In this document: positions 22,836-34,620 of the stretch, piece by piece
Layout of the letters: each line of letters opens with the position of its first letter
How positions within the stretch are numbered: the stretch's first letter is position 1
DNA from: Liolophura sinensis
Lineage: Eukaryota; Mollusca; Polyplacophora; Chitonida; Chitonidae
Direction: 5' to 3'
Assembly: GCF_032854445.1 (NCBI RefSeq)
Contig: NC_088303.1
Span: 37,147,501-37,211,500 of the forward strand
DNA: 64,000 nucleotides
Notes under the pieces: model-generated
Databases searched by the model: none
Seen by the model: the letters and a program-made list of their open reading frames with translations, nothing else
What the model was told of the DNA's origin: nothing
Position numbers and translations under genes: made by a program

Positions 22836-24354
22836 ACTTGTCATACATCAGGAAACAGAAGAGTAGAACAGAACTGAAAAAAGAAGTAGCCCTAGGAGCG
22901 TGTCAGTAGCTGTCAATCACAACTATAGTCAGTCTCGCTACTTGAGGTGCACGGTTTCTCCCAAAGGGGCCGAATCTCGGCCTTACGAAGCAGATCCTTT
23001 ACAGAATTTTACTATTGTTTTGAAATTTACACTTTCTTATCGGACCTCTCTGAAGCCGATTATCCGCCTTACCGTACTGATGCCGGAACATTGTTATAAT
23101 CTGCAAATCATTGGAAAATTGGACCAGTTGTTCCTACGCATTTATTCTACCATTGTTCAAGGCCATAATCAAGAATTGGTGGAAGACAACTACGCAGCCA
23201 TACAAGCGTCGTCGTTGAATTTCCCGACAAGTTTGAGGAGCGTATACGAAAAGAAGCCGTCAATGGGAACCCGTATATTACGCCCATCTGACAGACACTA
23301 CGACGCTGTTTAATCTAATGTGGTCATTATCGACACCTGTGTGTAAAGGCTTACAGATAGCACCCCCTCGTCCCTCCACCCCAACCCCCGCCACCACACA
23401 CCGGCCCAAAAAGGAAAAAATAATGAATGACATGAAGATAACCTTTTCTACATGGCAAACACGATGTGGTCATTTTAAAGCCGTTGTCAACAATTCATGG
23501 TTGTTTTCTTTCGGTTGACACCATTGCGTGTCATACGTTCTGTCCACCAGTGAATCGATAACAATATCTAGAAAAGTGTGCTTTATCGCTGGAAAGTTTT
23601 ATATTAAAAAATGGCACTTGGACGCACACAACAATAATACCTGTATATTTCCCTGGAGAAATTTTCCTGTTTAATTTCGTCCCCGCAAGACAAGTGATTA
23701 TTGTGTACTCTAAAATCCGTGAACTACAAGAAGGGGATAGAGACGACCGATGTAATTGCTTAAATGGGACCCTTGGTATTGTAATCTGGAAATAAAACAA
23801 GATAATCTTTGGCAAGATAAGCCACCCGCCTGATTTTGCCACTGAGCAAGGATCAACAGTGCCAGCTTGATGATGTACAAAATCAACAATTTTGCTCCAC
23901 AACTAGACTGTATAGTATAAACGATAGATAATGATTCCTGGAATGTTTACAAGATAGTTGTCTTTGTGGGCCGTGGAGAGAAACACCTGGTAATTATCAA
24001 CGGCATGAGGGCAAGACACTGTTGTGGCGTTTATGTTACTAGCGCGGAAAGATTTTCCTTACTATTTATGTATAAATTTGTCAACTTCAAAAAATATGTA
24101 GCCCCAAACTCGTGCGGGGTTTATGTCATACCACTACATCCGCCTTGCACTTATACAACATATCAGATATTCAAATTTTTAACTGTTGTTGCTGGAAATG
24201 GATCTATGCTTCGAGACAGACATTCGTATACCAGAAGTCAACCGAAATGGCGACGTTTAACACAAATCCCAAAGAGGTAAGAAAATATATGAAGTGTAAA
24301 ATTATAACGGAATCGTCGTAAAGAAGTTTTAGATAATCAATATACATATTTAGA
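22836..24354. other. Unassigned spacer with one unassigned open frame
   Basis: A plus-strand frame at 22900-23313 is open for about 137 codons but begins at GTG and shows no family motif I can name. The rest has nothing recognisable. Confidence 0.4.
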
Positions 24355-24583
24355 TTTATTTATTTATTTATTTGATTGGTGTTTTACGCCGTACTTAAGA
24401 ATATTCGGCCGCCAGTATTATGGCGGGAGAAAACCGGGCAGAGCCCGAGGGAAACCCACGACCATCCGCAGGTTACTGACAGATCTTCCCAATTACGGCC
24501 AAAGAGGAAGCCAGTATCAGCTGGACTTCAACTCACAGCGAGCGCAGTACGCTGTGCTAGCGCGGTAACCAACTGAGGCAACT
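24355..24583 (-). repeat. SINE-A, minus strand, near full length
   Basis: Runs on the minus strand from GTTGCCTCAGTTGGTTACCG (head) to the ATAAATAAAT tail. The GTATAAGTGAAAT segment near the 3' end is deleted. The head abuts a short TA tract and then the Tc1-like element. Confidence 0.85.
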
Positions 24584-24594
24584 ATATATATATA

Positions 24595-24618
24595 CTAGTG
24601 CTCAAAAGAAAGTATACA
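24595..24618 (+). repeat. Left terminal inverted repeat of Tc1-like element
   Basis: Identical to the reverse complement of 26107-26130 over 24 bases. Confidence 0.85.
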
Positions 24619-24867
24619 CCAAAACAAATACATAAAAATCGCGCAAAGTAAAAAATTGAGAAATTATCCATGATGAGCCCTATTACCCGTGTAAACGCCG
24701 ATCCATCCAGGGAACAAACTGGCCCAACAAAGCAAGATTTGCCTAAACTTAGCATAAAATCGAAAAATGGCCCTTCCACGTGTAACACGACATGAACGTG
24801 CATTTTGGCGGTATAAATGAGTCGACGGGAAACGTCAGGAACACAGTCGTCAGAAAACACCAGAGGT

Positions 24868-25878
24868 ATGCCACGTTTGAGCCAAGTTGAGCGAGAGAGA
24901 GCTGTCGGCATTGCCCAGCAAGGAGCGACCAACGCCGCCATTGCCAGAACCTTTGGTTGCACAAGAGCAACTATCGTCAGACTTATGCAGCGACTCCGGC
25001 AGACAGGCGTTACATCCGAGAGGCCTAGGAGTGGTCGACCACGCGTCACCACCCCCGCTGAAGATCGACACATCCGGACCATTCACCTCCGCAATCGGAA
25101 CGTAACGGCAACGTCAACGGCGGCGACGGCACTAGGGCACCCGATTAGTCGACACACAGTCTACCGTCGACTACGTCAACACGGTATTAGGGCACGTCGA
25201 CCGTATTGTGGAGTTTATCTGACCCCTCAAAATCAACGTCGTCGGCTGATATGGGCCAGGCGCGTTCTACGCTGGTAGAGGCGTGAATGGGCACGGGTAA
25301 TGTTCTCCGACGAGAGCAGGTTTTGCGTGTACAAAAATGACGGTCGGGCTAGGGTATACAGGCGTGTAGGAGAAAGTTTGGTGCCAAATTGCGTTCAGCA
25401 AGTTCGAGCGTTTGGAGGTAGCAGTGTGATGGTATGGGGAGGCATCTGCGGCGATCTGAAGACGAGGCTGGTGGTGATTCATGGGAACCTCAATGCTCGC
25501 AGATACACGGATGAAGTTTTACGACCGGTTGTAGTGCCATTCATCCACCAACAGCAAAGAGGAATTTCGTACCAGCATGATAATGCAAGACCTCATACTG
25601 CAAGATTGACGAACAACTTTCTACAGAACGCCAACATCGATCTCTTACCATGGCCGGCATGTTCACCCGACCTCAATCCAATTGAGCACTTGTGGGACCA
25701 CCTGGGCAGACAAGTCAGAAGACTGCCAGTGCCACCTGTGACCGTTCAACAGCTGGAAGAGTGTCTCCAACAAGAATGGCAACGAATCACACCTAACGTC
25801 ATTCGACGCCTGACGTCATCAATGCGGCGACGTGTTGTGGCCTGCATCAATGCCAATGGAGGCCACACTCGCTACTGA
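24868..25878 (+). pseudogene. Tc1-like transposase with one in-frame nonsense codon
   Basis: Cut-and-paste transposase of the Tc1/mariner superfamily. The start at 24868 (MPRLSQVERERAV) matches usual family starts; an upstream in-frame ATG at 24817 would only add 17 atypical residues. N-terminal paired-like helix-turn-helix subdomains cover about residues 5-110, with the linker RPRSGRPR, which resembles an AT hook. The catalytic triad is visible: Asp in MFSDESRF, Asp in YQHDNARPH, and Glu in SPDLNPIEHLWD, with 34 residues between the second Asp and the Glu (DD34E). The frame is 336 codons, normal for the family, but codon 137 is TAG (25276-25278), between WARRVLRW and RREWARV. Reading continues in the same frame on both sides, with no indel. 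The position is usually polar in relatives, so a single transition is the likely cause. The copy is inactive as read. Confidence 0.92.
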
Positions 25879-26106
25879 GCATGATTTGAATGACATTTCC
25901 AGAGAGAAAAATGCTTCATTTGAATTTTGCAAATGTGTAAATGTTCTGTTGACACCACATCTCTTTGACTGACCATCAAACCAAACCTTCCCCATTTAAT
26001 GAACTGTATGTATGGACGTTTCAGGTGAAATGGAATATTCTTATGGAATTAAAAATAATTTCAAATATATTTCTTTCCGTTTTTATTTGATGTCTGATCA
26101 AACAGC

Positions 26107-26127
26107 TGTATACTTTCTTTTGAGCAC

Positions 26128-26130
<3 letters not shown>
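26107..26130 (-). repeat. Right terminal inverted repeat of Tc1-like element
   Basis: Mirror of 24595-24618, ending in GAGCACTAG and followed by TTTA and the TA tract. Confidence 0.85.
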
Positions 26131-26132
<2 letters not shown>

Positions 26133-26207
<75 letters not shown>

Positions 26208-26211
26208 GCCT

Positions 26212-26286
<75 letters not shown>

Positions 26287-26287
26287 A
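26133..26287. repeat. TA microsatellite with 10-base interruption, then GT repeat
   Basis: Two long TA tracts (about 26133-26204 and 26215-26270) are separated by GTTGCCTCTT; the second passes into a GT run ending near 26287. The interruption resembles the inverted end of the SINE-A head on the other side of the Tc1 element. Confidence 0.9.
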
Positions 26288-28892
26288 TACAAATTATATT
26301 ACTAACAAGGTACACAAAACAGCAAAAACTGGTAAGTTAAGGTTATTCCATCAAACGCTTGCAAAGTTTCTTAAGATTAATGATAACAATTCTCATGTAA
26401 GTAAATATGGACATAATTTCTGCCACAGTGCTTCATAATTCTCTCTTATTCTGCTTAAGCCGAGGCCATTTTCTGCTATTATATTTAGATAATCAAATGT
26501 TATATATATTAATCATATACATATATATTGTTTTAGCTTATCAGACGCAAGTCCATATACGTTTATATAACTATCACTGCCACGCCAAAAAGACCCACTT
26601 CAGCTTTAATGGAACTACTCCTTTCTGTGATTAGAGTGCTTCATTTGGGCTGAACGTCGCCACCATCCGACCAGTAATCGGCCAGTTCCTCTAATACTGA
26701 GCGCGGCTGGTGTTTTTTTTTGTTTTTGTTTTTTAATACTCCACCGCATTTATGCGGTTAATTTTTGGGGTAAGCTATCTTTTAACAAGGGTCATTTTCT
26801 TAGCGAGGGGCCTGAGTCAAGATGACATCGACTTATTTGCTGGATGTCTCAGCTATTGCGAATCTCTGCGTCTGCACTACTTGCGTGGCAGTTCGCTGGT
26901 GTAATTACCAGCGTTAGAGGAAAAAATTTTCCAACTACACCATCTCTAAACCCACAATCATCATGATTAAACTTTCAAAGGTGACATGTTTTTTTTTGCA
27001 AATTTTCTAACTTCTTTAGAATCAGTATTTTAATTATCTCAAAACCCGCTTACCGCATTCACATTCTCAGTGTCTTATCACGAGCTGACTTAAGCCGTCG
27101 GCCACAATTTTTTACTTGGTCATCACATACAAAGTCCTTATCGCTACCAAGCTGATCTTTGTTTTATCCCTTCATTTAACGTTCACGACATACCAGGAAC
27201 TGTTCAGTGCGGCTTTCTCTTCGCCTACCAATAAGTCTCTGCATTTTCATTGGCAAACATACTATGAAATCGTTTCTCTTTGAGCCAAGGCTAAAGAGAA
27301 AGAAGAGTAAGCATGTGTTGTAGCGTCTAGCCGGATTTATTGCAGTCTTGTTTGTTTACACTATATTCTTGAGGATGTGTTTTTAGACTGTGCCGGTGTT
27401 CTGGACTGACCTTCCCCTGTTTTGCCAGATGTGTACATTCTCAGGAGGAACGCCAGTAATATATTTTCGTCGTGAAACTTCACACTTAATGACCTCCCAT
27501 CAGCCTGCGAAGGTCTGGTACGCTAGCTATTGCTTTTTCAGAGTAAAGGATCCGTGCTGAAGAACCAGGATAGATGTTAACAGCAACAAAGATATTAATA
27601 ATATGGCATTTTATTTTACGCATTAAACAGAGACGCTATGTACTATTTCTTCGCGTGGCCCTAAGTTTCTTCACGTGTTCAACATGTGTTTGTTGAAACA
27701 ACTGGAAATAGCCAGAAAACAAACAGAAGATGTCACGACAATCAACGCTAGCTGTATAGCTGTATACTTACACGTACGTTACATTCATTCTAAGCACTCT
27801 GTCTTAATGCATCCGGTTTTAAATCTAACTGGCAGCAAAAAGAACAAAATACTCAGGGATAAGGATGGGTTCGTCAAGCCAAATTCTTCTGTGGATTTAG
27901 ACCAGAGAGCCAGTTAACGTGAAAGTACATTTGTCTGCCGTTTTAAAAAAACGTGTGCAGAAATATTTTAAATAATCTTTTTGCAATCATTTCTTGCCGC
28001 GAAACTCCACAAAAGAAATTACTTTTAAGATGGCTTTACATTACATGAGCGCATTAATTTTCCTGACTGTTTATGTAGTAAAATTGTTAATTTCAACCTC
28101 AAAATACATATTCCCCAACTTTCCATTACAAACAACTGCATGCAGTGTGCACTTTTCTCCTCAACATATAAAAAAAATCTTCTTAGTATGACCACCATTT
28201 TTTTGAGCTGAGGTTGTTAGAGGTCATAGCACTGTGTTACCTTTGTAACTTCCAGGGAAAGAAAAAAGACTGGGAAAAAAGATCCACCCAAAACAGACAA
28301 AAGTCTGATATATTCGCACTGTTTGCACTAAATGCCTGTATGGCAGTATTATCCAATGAGCGCTCTATCCAATGAGCTCTTCAGTTCGCAGGCAAATCGT
28401 GGACTCAATTGCCCGAACTGCGCATGTGTAACCTATAGTTGACAACACTTTTTCCTGTCGAATACACAAATCCTCTTAATGGGCCACTAATACACATTAT
28501 AAGCAGAAGTATATATATATATATATGTAAGAAAAAACAGTTTAAACTACGAACAGGAATACTTATGAACGCATGTGTGTATTAAATATTGATCAGAAAT
28601 TCAGCAAGTAGGCCTACTGACTGTGTTCCATCAAACACACTTTCTCCCAGTACATGTAAATTTTTAAAAAATGAGAATACTTGCAAAAACAAAAGTTACT
28701 GATATATCATAGTTTCCTAGTATAGCCGACACATTCTTAGTACGAAGAATCTATTACGAAATAAAATAACTAATAAAAACTGACTTGTTTCACAATTAAT
28801 TTGGCCTTGCCTTCTGCAGATTAAAAGTATTTTACTGATAATCATATTTTAAGATAGTTATATATGCGCAGTATGTTACTGATCATACTGCG
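26288..28892. other. Unassigned spacer
   Basis: About 2.6 kb with no gene or repeat I can name. There is a short TA tract near 28510-28526. Confidence 0.5.
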
Positions 28893-28975
28893 AGAGGCCC
28901 ATGACTAGGTGATTCAGACGCTTGCCATTCAGTCGCACAAGGGGTCGGTTCAGTCCCGTCCCTCAACAGGGACCT
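28893..28975 (+). repeat. tRNA-like fragment, probable SINE head
   Basis: Contains an A-box-like GACTAGGTGATTCAGACG and a good B box (GGTCGGTTCAGTCCCGTCCC) about 35 bases later, followed by TCAACAGGGACCTTGG. It does not fold convincingly as a functional tRNA by eye, so a SINE remnant of another family is likelier. Confidence 0.35.
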
Positions 28976-30366
28976 TGGTGACAATAAGTGGTCGAAAATA
29001 CACAACAGTTACAAAGGTTAATCAAGATGAACCAAAGAAGGTTATAAGACTATAGCTGGGGCTAAACTCCTGTGTAGATCTCTTCTCTATTCTCATACGC
29101 AGGTGATACTCACAAGGTACACCAGTCAGCTTGCGTTTTTAGGAAATTCCATTTTAGTTCATATCATTGAATATATTACCTAAATTCAACTTTGAAAGAC
29201 TGAAATTTCTGATAGGGTGGCCTGGAAGGATACAAAACCCTTGATTTGGGGCATAGTCTGGGTGAGTTCATGTATGTAAGAAACTGAAAACGTTCTCCCT
29301 GTATGTTCCAGGCTACAACACTGGTAAAATAATTAAGCAAAATAAGTTTAGGAAAGGGCGTAACTGAAAAAGAACACGAGGCAGAAATTTCTGACAAATA
29401 CCACATGTATGAATACCCTTAATGCCAAAATATATCTTAACATCTTTTGTATAAATATATTTTAATATGGGTGGTTGACTCTGAAAAAAAAAACCCTTTA
29501 TCCTTAACTAATCACCAATATAATCCTTAACCTACCTTGACTATAGTCTCTGAGTGAGGGACTAATAAAACAGAAATCATAGAACTTTGTAACTTATGGC
29601 TAGAGATTTGTGAATTGCGTTATATGTATGCCTTATATCAGTAAATAGCTCACAGCTAATAAGCATGGCTGGAAATTCTCTTATGACAAAGATTTGTTAA
29701 TCATTTCCTTCATCAAGAAAATACACTGTTGTATTACCTGTTGCTGTGGTAATATTATAATGAGGAGTGTTAATCGCCAGAAGCTTGGTTTAATTGACGC
29801 TATATCTCATGGCAGGTATTATAATTTACTGGAGTCCAAACGAATTATTCGGAATTTTATATAAATAAAGTAATGGAATCCGTCGTTTCCTCGAATTGTC
29901 AAATATTCCTCTTTACATATATAGCTCTTTATATCTTTTGAATTATTTAGAATATGACAACGAAAAAGGGATGCTCAGGTGTGAAGAGGAAATTTATCTT
30001 AAGACAAATTTATTCAAACGAAATCCGTGTACTGCTTTTATCAGACAAATACCACTAGTTCTGCTTATCGGGATCACTATATTCATGGCAGATTGGCATT
30101 CTTATTGCCTTGACGGTTGATGTGACCGCCACTACTGAAACGTGAGAATCACAAAGATTTATGTATTCGTATAAAAGTATAACTGCCACTCCTGTTGAAT
30201 TTGCCATTGCAATAACCGATTGTAATCTGAAATATTTGCTCCATAACCCAAGAGTGTATCCTCAAATACATTAGCTTTGTTAGCTATCAGAAGGTGATTA
30301 ATCGATTATTGCTGTCAGGACCGGGTGCTCCGATAAGCGGCGGGATTGATTCATGTACAATCGCAG
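28976..30366. other. Unassigned spacer
   Basis: No gene recognised. Confidence 0.5.
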
Positions 30367-30565
30367 TGACGTCACCCGACGATGACGCAGCATTCTCCCG
30401 GTCTATCGTCATGCAGACACAGCTGATAGACACAGCGCGGATAAAACAGGTCCTTGCACAAAATGTTTGACGTCAAGGGTTTTGCGCGTGGCTGAAGGGA
30501 ACACGTCGGTGTTATTTGCTAATTACACCTGCACCTAACCACAGGATGATGGGTACTATATATAG
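30367..30565 (+). promoter_or_regulatory. Promoter-like segment: two CRE octamers and a TATA box
   Basis: Perfect TGACGTCA octamers lie at 30367-30374 and 30468-30475, with a related GATGACGCAG between them (30381-30390). A TATA box (CTATATATAG) is at 30556-30565. Spacing is typical for CREB/ATF-type promoters: the proximal CRE is about 90 bases before the TATA box, and a start site would fall near 30590. No first exon could be assigned downstream with confidence. Confidence 0.4.
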
Positions 30566-31118
30566 ACTGAAATCTGCGTGAGATTAAACCTTGGAAATTG
30601 AGATCTATTTTTGTCACTCCACTATTTACGACTCGATCTTTTGCCCTTTTGGCATTGAATTACAACTTCAGCGTATGTGACCTCAGGAATTCACACCCAA
30701 GTCAGTAAATACTTAATTCTCATTCATACGCGTTGAATATACGAGTGGAGGTGGTAGATGATGATAAATTTTCAAACCATTGCCTTATTTTTAGAATAGC
30801 GTCTACATAAATAGTGCCGCTGAGCAAATCTTCACATCTCAGGACAGGCGTATTCTTTATTGTTACCTGCAGATATTTGTACAGGCGTACTTCATGTGGG
30901 AGATACGACGATTTCCTACCAAGCTACTGCAATCTGTTATATGCGTAGCAAGGGTCGATATACACAATCTAAAGGTTAAATATAGCACCGTTATAGTACA
31001 TATCAACGGAAACAAACTTATTCAAAACTGATCATCGGTAAGCCTATTGCCACAAATACACAAGAGTGAAAAGCAAGAGTGTGCGCAAGTACACATTGGG
31101 CGCGTGTTAAATCATTAA
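30566..31118. other. Unassigned spacer, possible transcribed leader
   Basis: Would contain the start of any transcript from the promoter-like segment. No convincing coding start or splice donor was identified. Confidence 0.35.
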
Positions 31119-31451
31119 GTGGCCAAGCCCTCTGTGCTGGGACGCCTACTGAAATCCTTCGGATTTTTAGACTTCGAAGAGAAACTATTGATCTTCAGAT
31201 TATCGCTTGGAGGACTATTGTTCTTGCTCACATTCTTCTTCTTCTGTGGCACCTGTTTTTTCGTTTTGCGAGAAAACTGCGTGCCACAAATGTTAACTCT
31301 CTACACATATTCATTACCAAATCGCTTGAGCTACCTGCTGGAGTATAAAACTTTACCCACCTGTGACCCACTTTTCGGACGTATTGGAGCAAAATGGAAA
31401 TCTAAGAAAAACTTCTTCTCCACAACCGCTTTTGTTTGGCCAGTCACATGA
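31119..31451 (+). other. Open frame with one strong membrane segment, identity unknown
   Basis: A 110-codon frame following a TAA. It has no early ATG, so if real it would be an internal exon. It reads with a basic segment (GRLLKS), an acidic patch, then about 22 hydrophobic residues including LSLGGLLFLLTFFFFCG and a Cys-rich exit. The K-S, R and C spacing loosely recalls transmembrane helix 6 of Frizzled-class receptors, but no diagnostic motif is present. Low confidence that it is coding. Confidence 0.2.
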
Positions 31452-31699
31452 TTTAGCAGCCATTTTGAATTTTATTGATAAGCTTAAACCATCTTTATCC
31501 GTAAATCGGCCGATGATCTTTGGGTGAAATTTCATTTGCAGCTTTTAGGTGGATCGTCGTATCTATATTGTACAAAAACTTTTTGTTTGGTATGCAAGTT
31601 GTGCTGTAACTGACCGATGAAATTAGCTTAAAAGTACGTCAAGTTTATAAACTGCTGTTTGAGAAATCTTTGTTCTCTTTTTTTTTTCTTCAATTACCA
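31452..31699. other. Unassigned spacer
   Basis: No gene recognised. Confidence 0.5.
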
Positions 31700-31894
31700 T
31701 CGCTGTGAGTTCAAGTCCAGCTCATACTGGCTTCTTCTCCGGCTCAAGATGGGAAGGTCTCTTAGCAACCTGCGGATGGTCGTGGGTTTCCCCCGGGTTC
31801 TGCACGGTTTCCACCCACCATTATGCTGGCCGCTGTCGTATGAGTGAAATATTCTTGAGTACGGCGTAAAACACCAAATAAATAAATAAATAAA
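31700..31894 (+). repeat. SINE-A, head-truncated
   Basis: Starts at the B-box region (GAGTTCAAGTCCAGC) and runs to the tail. Blocks GGATGGTCGTGGGTTTCC, CTGGCCGCTGTCGTATGAG and GGCGTAAAACACC are clear. Confidence 0.88.
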
Positions 31895-32904
31895 TTCTTC
31901 TATTACCAAGCAATTATTGCACTAGACTACCAGTTCTAGCGGCCTGGGGTTCCAATCGAATCTTTACATAAATGCAGGGCTTGCACTGCTTGAAAAATTA
32001 CCCAAAGGCCGATTTACAATATTTGGCGCTTTTAGATCCACATGTTTTATTATGCATGTTAAACGCATTATGTCTAGTATGAGTGTATGAATATTGTAAG
32101 TGTGTTACACGACATAATTTGATGCCGCAATTTGTGACCAAATTGCGAAAAAACTCAACTTTGACGATAATCGGCGGTCACGTGACAGAAAACTGTTACA
32201 GCCGTAGAGTTGAAAATCACTGAGTAAAAAGGAACTGCTCAAAATGATTAAACACAGTGACAAGTATTCCATGTATTTGTACTTGGTATAGTTTTCAGGT
32301 TATGATCAAGGAACCATCGAAAATATGAAGTATGACGCCCCCAGCTCACATACATACAAAAATGCTAAAACCTCAAATTTAAATAACACGGGAGCTTCGT
32401 GCTAGACTGCATGAAACCTGTTCACTGTCGAGTGCTGGCTACAGAGGTGTACTCTGATTCGGTCTGACGACAGAAGCAGTAGATCAAAGGAATAACCTCT
32501 CTGTACATGTGACCCAGTAGTACTATTTGAGAGCGATGTTTTTCGTTTTCTTTTCACTATCTTTCACGAATAAACATCGCAACCTAGCAGTCATCGGTTC
32601 AAATCCCGTTGATTCCTGCCAATCTTTATTCCCTTTTTTTCTTCAAATACCATGAAGTTATGAATGAATTAATTAATGATTATGATTTAACGCCACATCG
32701 GAAATATTTCAGCCATTTCGTGGGGAGAACAAGGTGATAACACAAGACGGTTAAGGTTTTCGATATGATAGTGAAAACATCAAAAATAAAACAAAAAATT
32801 TCAGACATGTTTAAAACCAGACAAGAAAAAATCAAAACAGTTAAAGCTCGAAAACCAGCATATTTTAAAATAATGTATCTAGAAATCTATATGTATATAA
32901 CTGA
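31895..32904. other. Unassigned spacer
   Basis: No gene recognised. A B-box-like GGTTCAAATCCCG at about 32599-32611 has no matching A box in place. Confidence 0.4.
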
Positions 32905-32966
32905 GGGCTTCCGTTGCTCAGTCGGTTAGCGCGCTAGCACAGCATAATGACACAGGAGTCTCTCAC
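32905..32966 (+). repeat. SINE-A head only
   Basis: The tRNA-like head (CTTCCGTTGCTCAGTCGG, GTTAGCGCGCTAGCACAGC) is retained and stops at CTCTCACCCA. The next base begins the 3' end of the minus-strand LINE. The rest of the SINE is not found on the far side of the LINE. Confidence 0.75.
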
Positions 32967-33044
32967 CCAATAATATATTTCAAGGATCAACGGGTTTTTA
33001 AACGTATTATTCCCAACTGCCAAAAGGCATGAAAGCTATTCGCT

Positions 33045-33404
33045 TCATCTCACTGCCCTCTGGACATGCCCAGAAGAAACATACGATGAGGCCAGGAGTA
33101 TAGCCATGGCCTCTGCGGAAAAGATTGAAGATGAGGATGGAAGACGAAGAGAAGCAATTCGCCTCTCTAGGAAAGCTGCAGCCGCAACCATGTCCCCGTC
33201 CTTTGACCCATCAGTATATATAAATTTATAATCCGAATAATTAGCCTTAATTCCAGCAAAACTTTGCTGAATTATCAGAGGATTCGTATTTCCTTTGCTG
33301 TGTCTACGTAGATCAAATATCAATTTAGGTTGTGGAAGAAGCCAGGGAGGGGAGTCCAGAAAAGAATCTGGAGCTATGTGCCCAAGTTTAATGTTGGCTG
33401 CCAC
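33045..33404 (-). pseudogene. LINE RNase H domain remnant
   Basis: The translation includes FIYTDGSKDGD (first catalytic Asp), AAAAFLERR, and SSIFSAEAMAILLA (catalytic Glu), the standard order for RNase H domains of LINEs. The C-terminal part of the domain is cut short by a stop near 33045. Confidence 0.85.
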
Positions 33405-33445
33405 AATATGGTCCCTAACACGAACACCGACCGAAAGGAACCTTG

Positions 33446-34620
33446 TTAGGACATTTTGTATGTTTTTCTACATATAATGGATTTAAGCTCAGTAGCATAT
33501 TGAAGGCTCAATTTTATACGCCTGTGATGTAAAGAAATCTCGTTAGCCTCCACGTATAAACTCTCTACTTGCGAGGTTCTAAAAGCACCAAGGCTGAGTC
33601 TCACACCTTGGTGATGGACTCGATCTAATATTCTAATATACGACTTCCGAGCAGAACCGTAAATGAAGAATCCATAGTCCATTTTAGATTTCACCAGAGA
33701 ACGATATAAATTAAGTAACACTGATTGGTAAGTACCTAATCAGTCCTAGACACGACCTTAATTATACTCAGAGCCTTTGTACATTTAGCTTTAAGCATTT
33801 TTATATGAGGTATGAAAGATAATTTCTTATCAAATATAACACTAAAAATTTATTTTTTCCGACAATTTTCACCGGTTCACCATAAAATTTAAGTTCGGGG
33901 TCTAGATGGAATTTCCCTTTATTACAAAAATGCATACTGACGGTTTTAGACGTAGAAAATCTAAAAACCATTGGCAACTGCTCATGTTTCGATCTTATTG
34001 AGACAAAATTGGAGTTGCCGCTAGATGTTATTCATATTTTTAGCACGATAACATATAAGGAAATCATCTATATATATAAACTATTAATTTTTATGCTAAA
34101 CAGTGTTGGTGAAAGAATACTGCCCTGAGGCCCACCCATCTCCTGCTCATGAGAGTCAGAGAGAGTGGATCCCACCCTTACCTTAAACTGACGATCAGAT
34201 AAAAGTTGAGATATAAATAAGGGTAAGCGACCCTTTAATCCCATATCAAAGAGGTCTTTTAAAATGTCATATTTCCATGTGGTGTCGCAGGCCTTTTCAA
34301 GGTCGAAAAATATAGACACCACATGTTCATTATTGATAAAACCATTACGAATCAAAGTTTCAATCGAACAAGGTGATCTAAAGTAGATCGACCTTGACAA
34401 AAACCACATTGAATATGAGATAAAACTTGTTGGCTTCAAGAAACCAAACAAGTCTATCGTTAATCATCCGTTCCATAGTCTTACAGGAGCAGCTGGTACG
34501 AGCTATGGGATGGTAATTAGACGGATCAGTATGATCCTTTCCTGGTTTAGACACCGGGTTAATTCATGCCTCCCTCCAAGATGACGGGAAATTACCAGTT
34601 ATCCAAATATTGTAAACTAA
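33446..34620 (-). pseudogene. LINE reverse transcriptase remnant
   Basis: From high to low coordinates: FPSSWREA, PVSKPGKDHTDPSNY and SCKTMERMINDRL (about 34460-34600); VSIFFDLEKACDTTWKYDIL and GGPQGSILSPTLFSI (34068-34340); the catalytic YIDD box at 34063-34074, followed by FLICYRA and then stops; and the thumb region with SLVKSKMDYGFFIYGSA and RILDRVHHQGVRLSLGAFRT (33446-33721). Frameshifts separate the pieces, and an early stop follows YIDD. RNA-templated synthesis would be lost. Confidence 0.9.

Larger units (their letters stand above)
24593..26132 (+). mobile_element. Tc1-like DNA transposon, about 1.54 kb, nearly intact
   Basis: Terminal inverted repeats of 24 bases (24595-24618 and 26107-26130, CTAGTGCTCAAAAGAAAGTA then TACA) bracket a single transposase frame of the expected length. 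TA dinucleotides flank both ends, the left in a short TA tract and the right at the edge of a very long one, consistent with TA-target insertion. A TATA box (TATAAAT, 24812-24818) lies about 50 bases before the transposase start. The arms diverge immediately inside the 24-base repeat, so this is a short-TIR Tc1 type. Confidence 0.9.

Noticed and set aside
22900-23313. 137-codon plus-strand frame
   Set aside because: Starts with GTG, has no family motif and no splice support; left as unassigned.
26012-26315. Open frames of repeated Tyr-Ile or Ile-Tyr
   Set aside because: Translation of the TA microsatellite.
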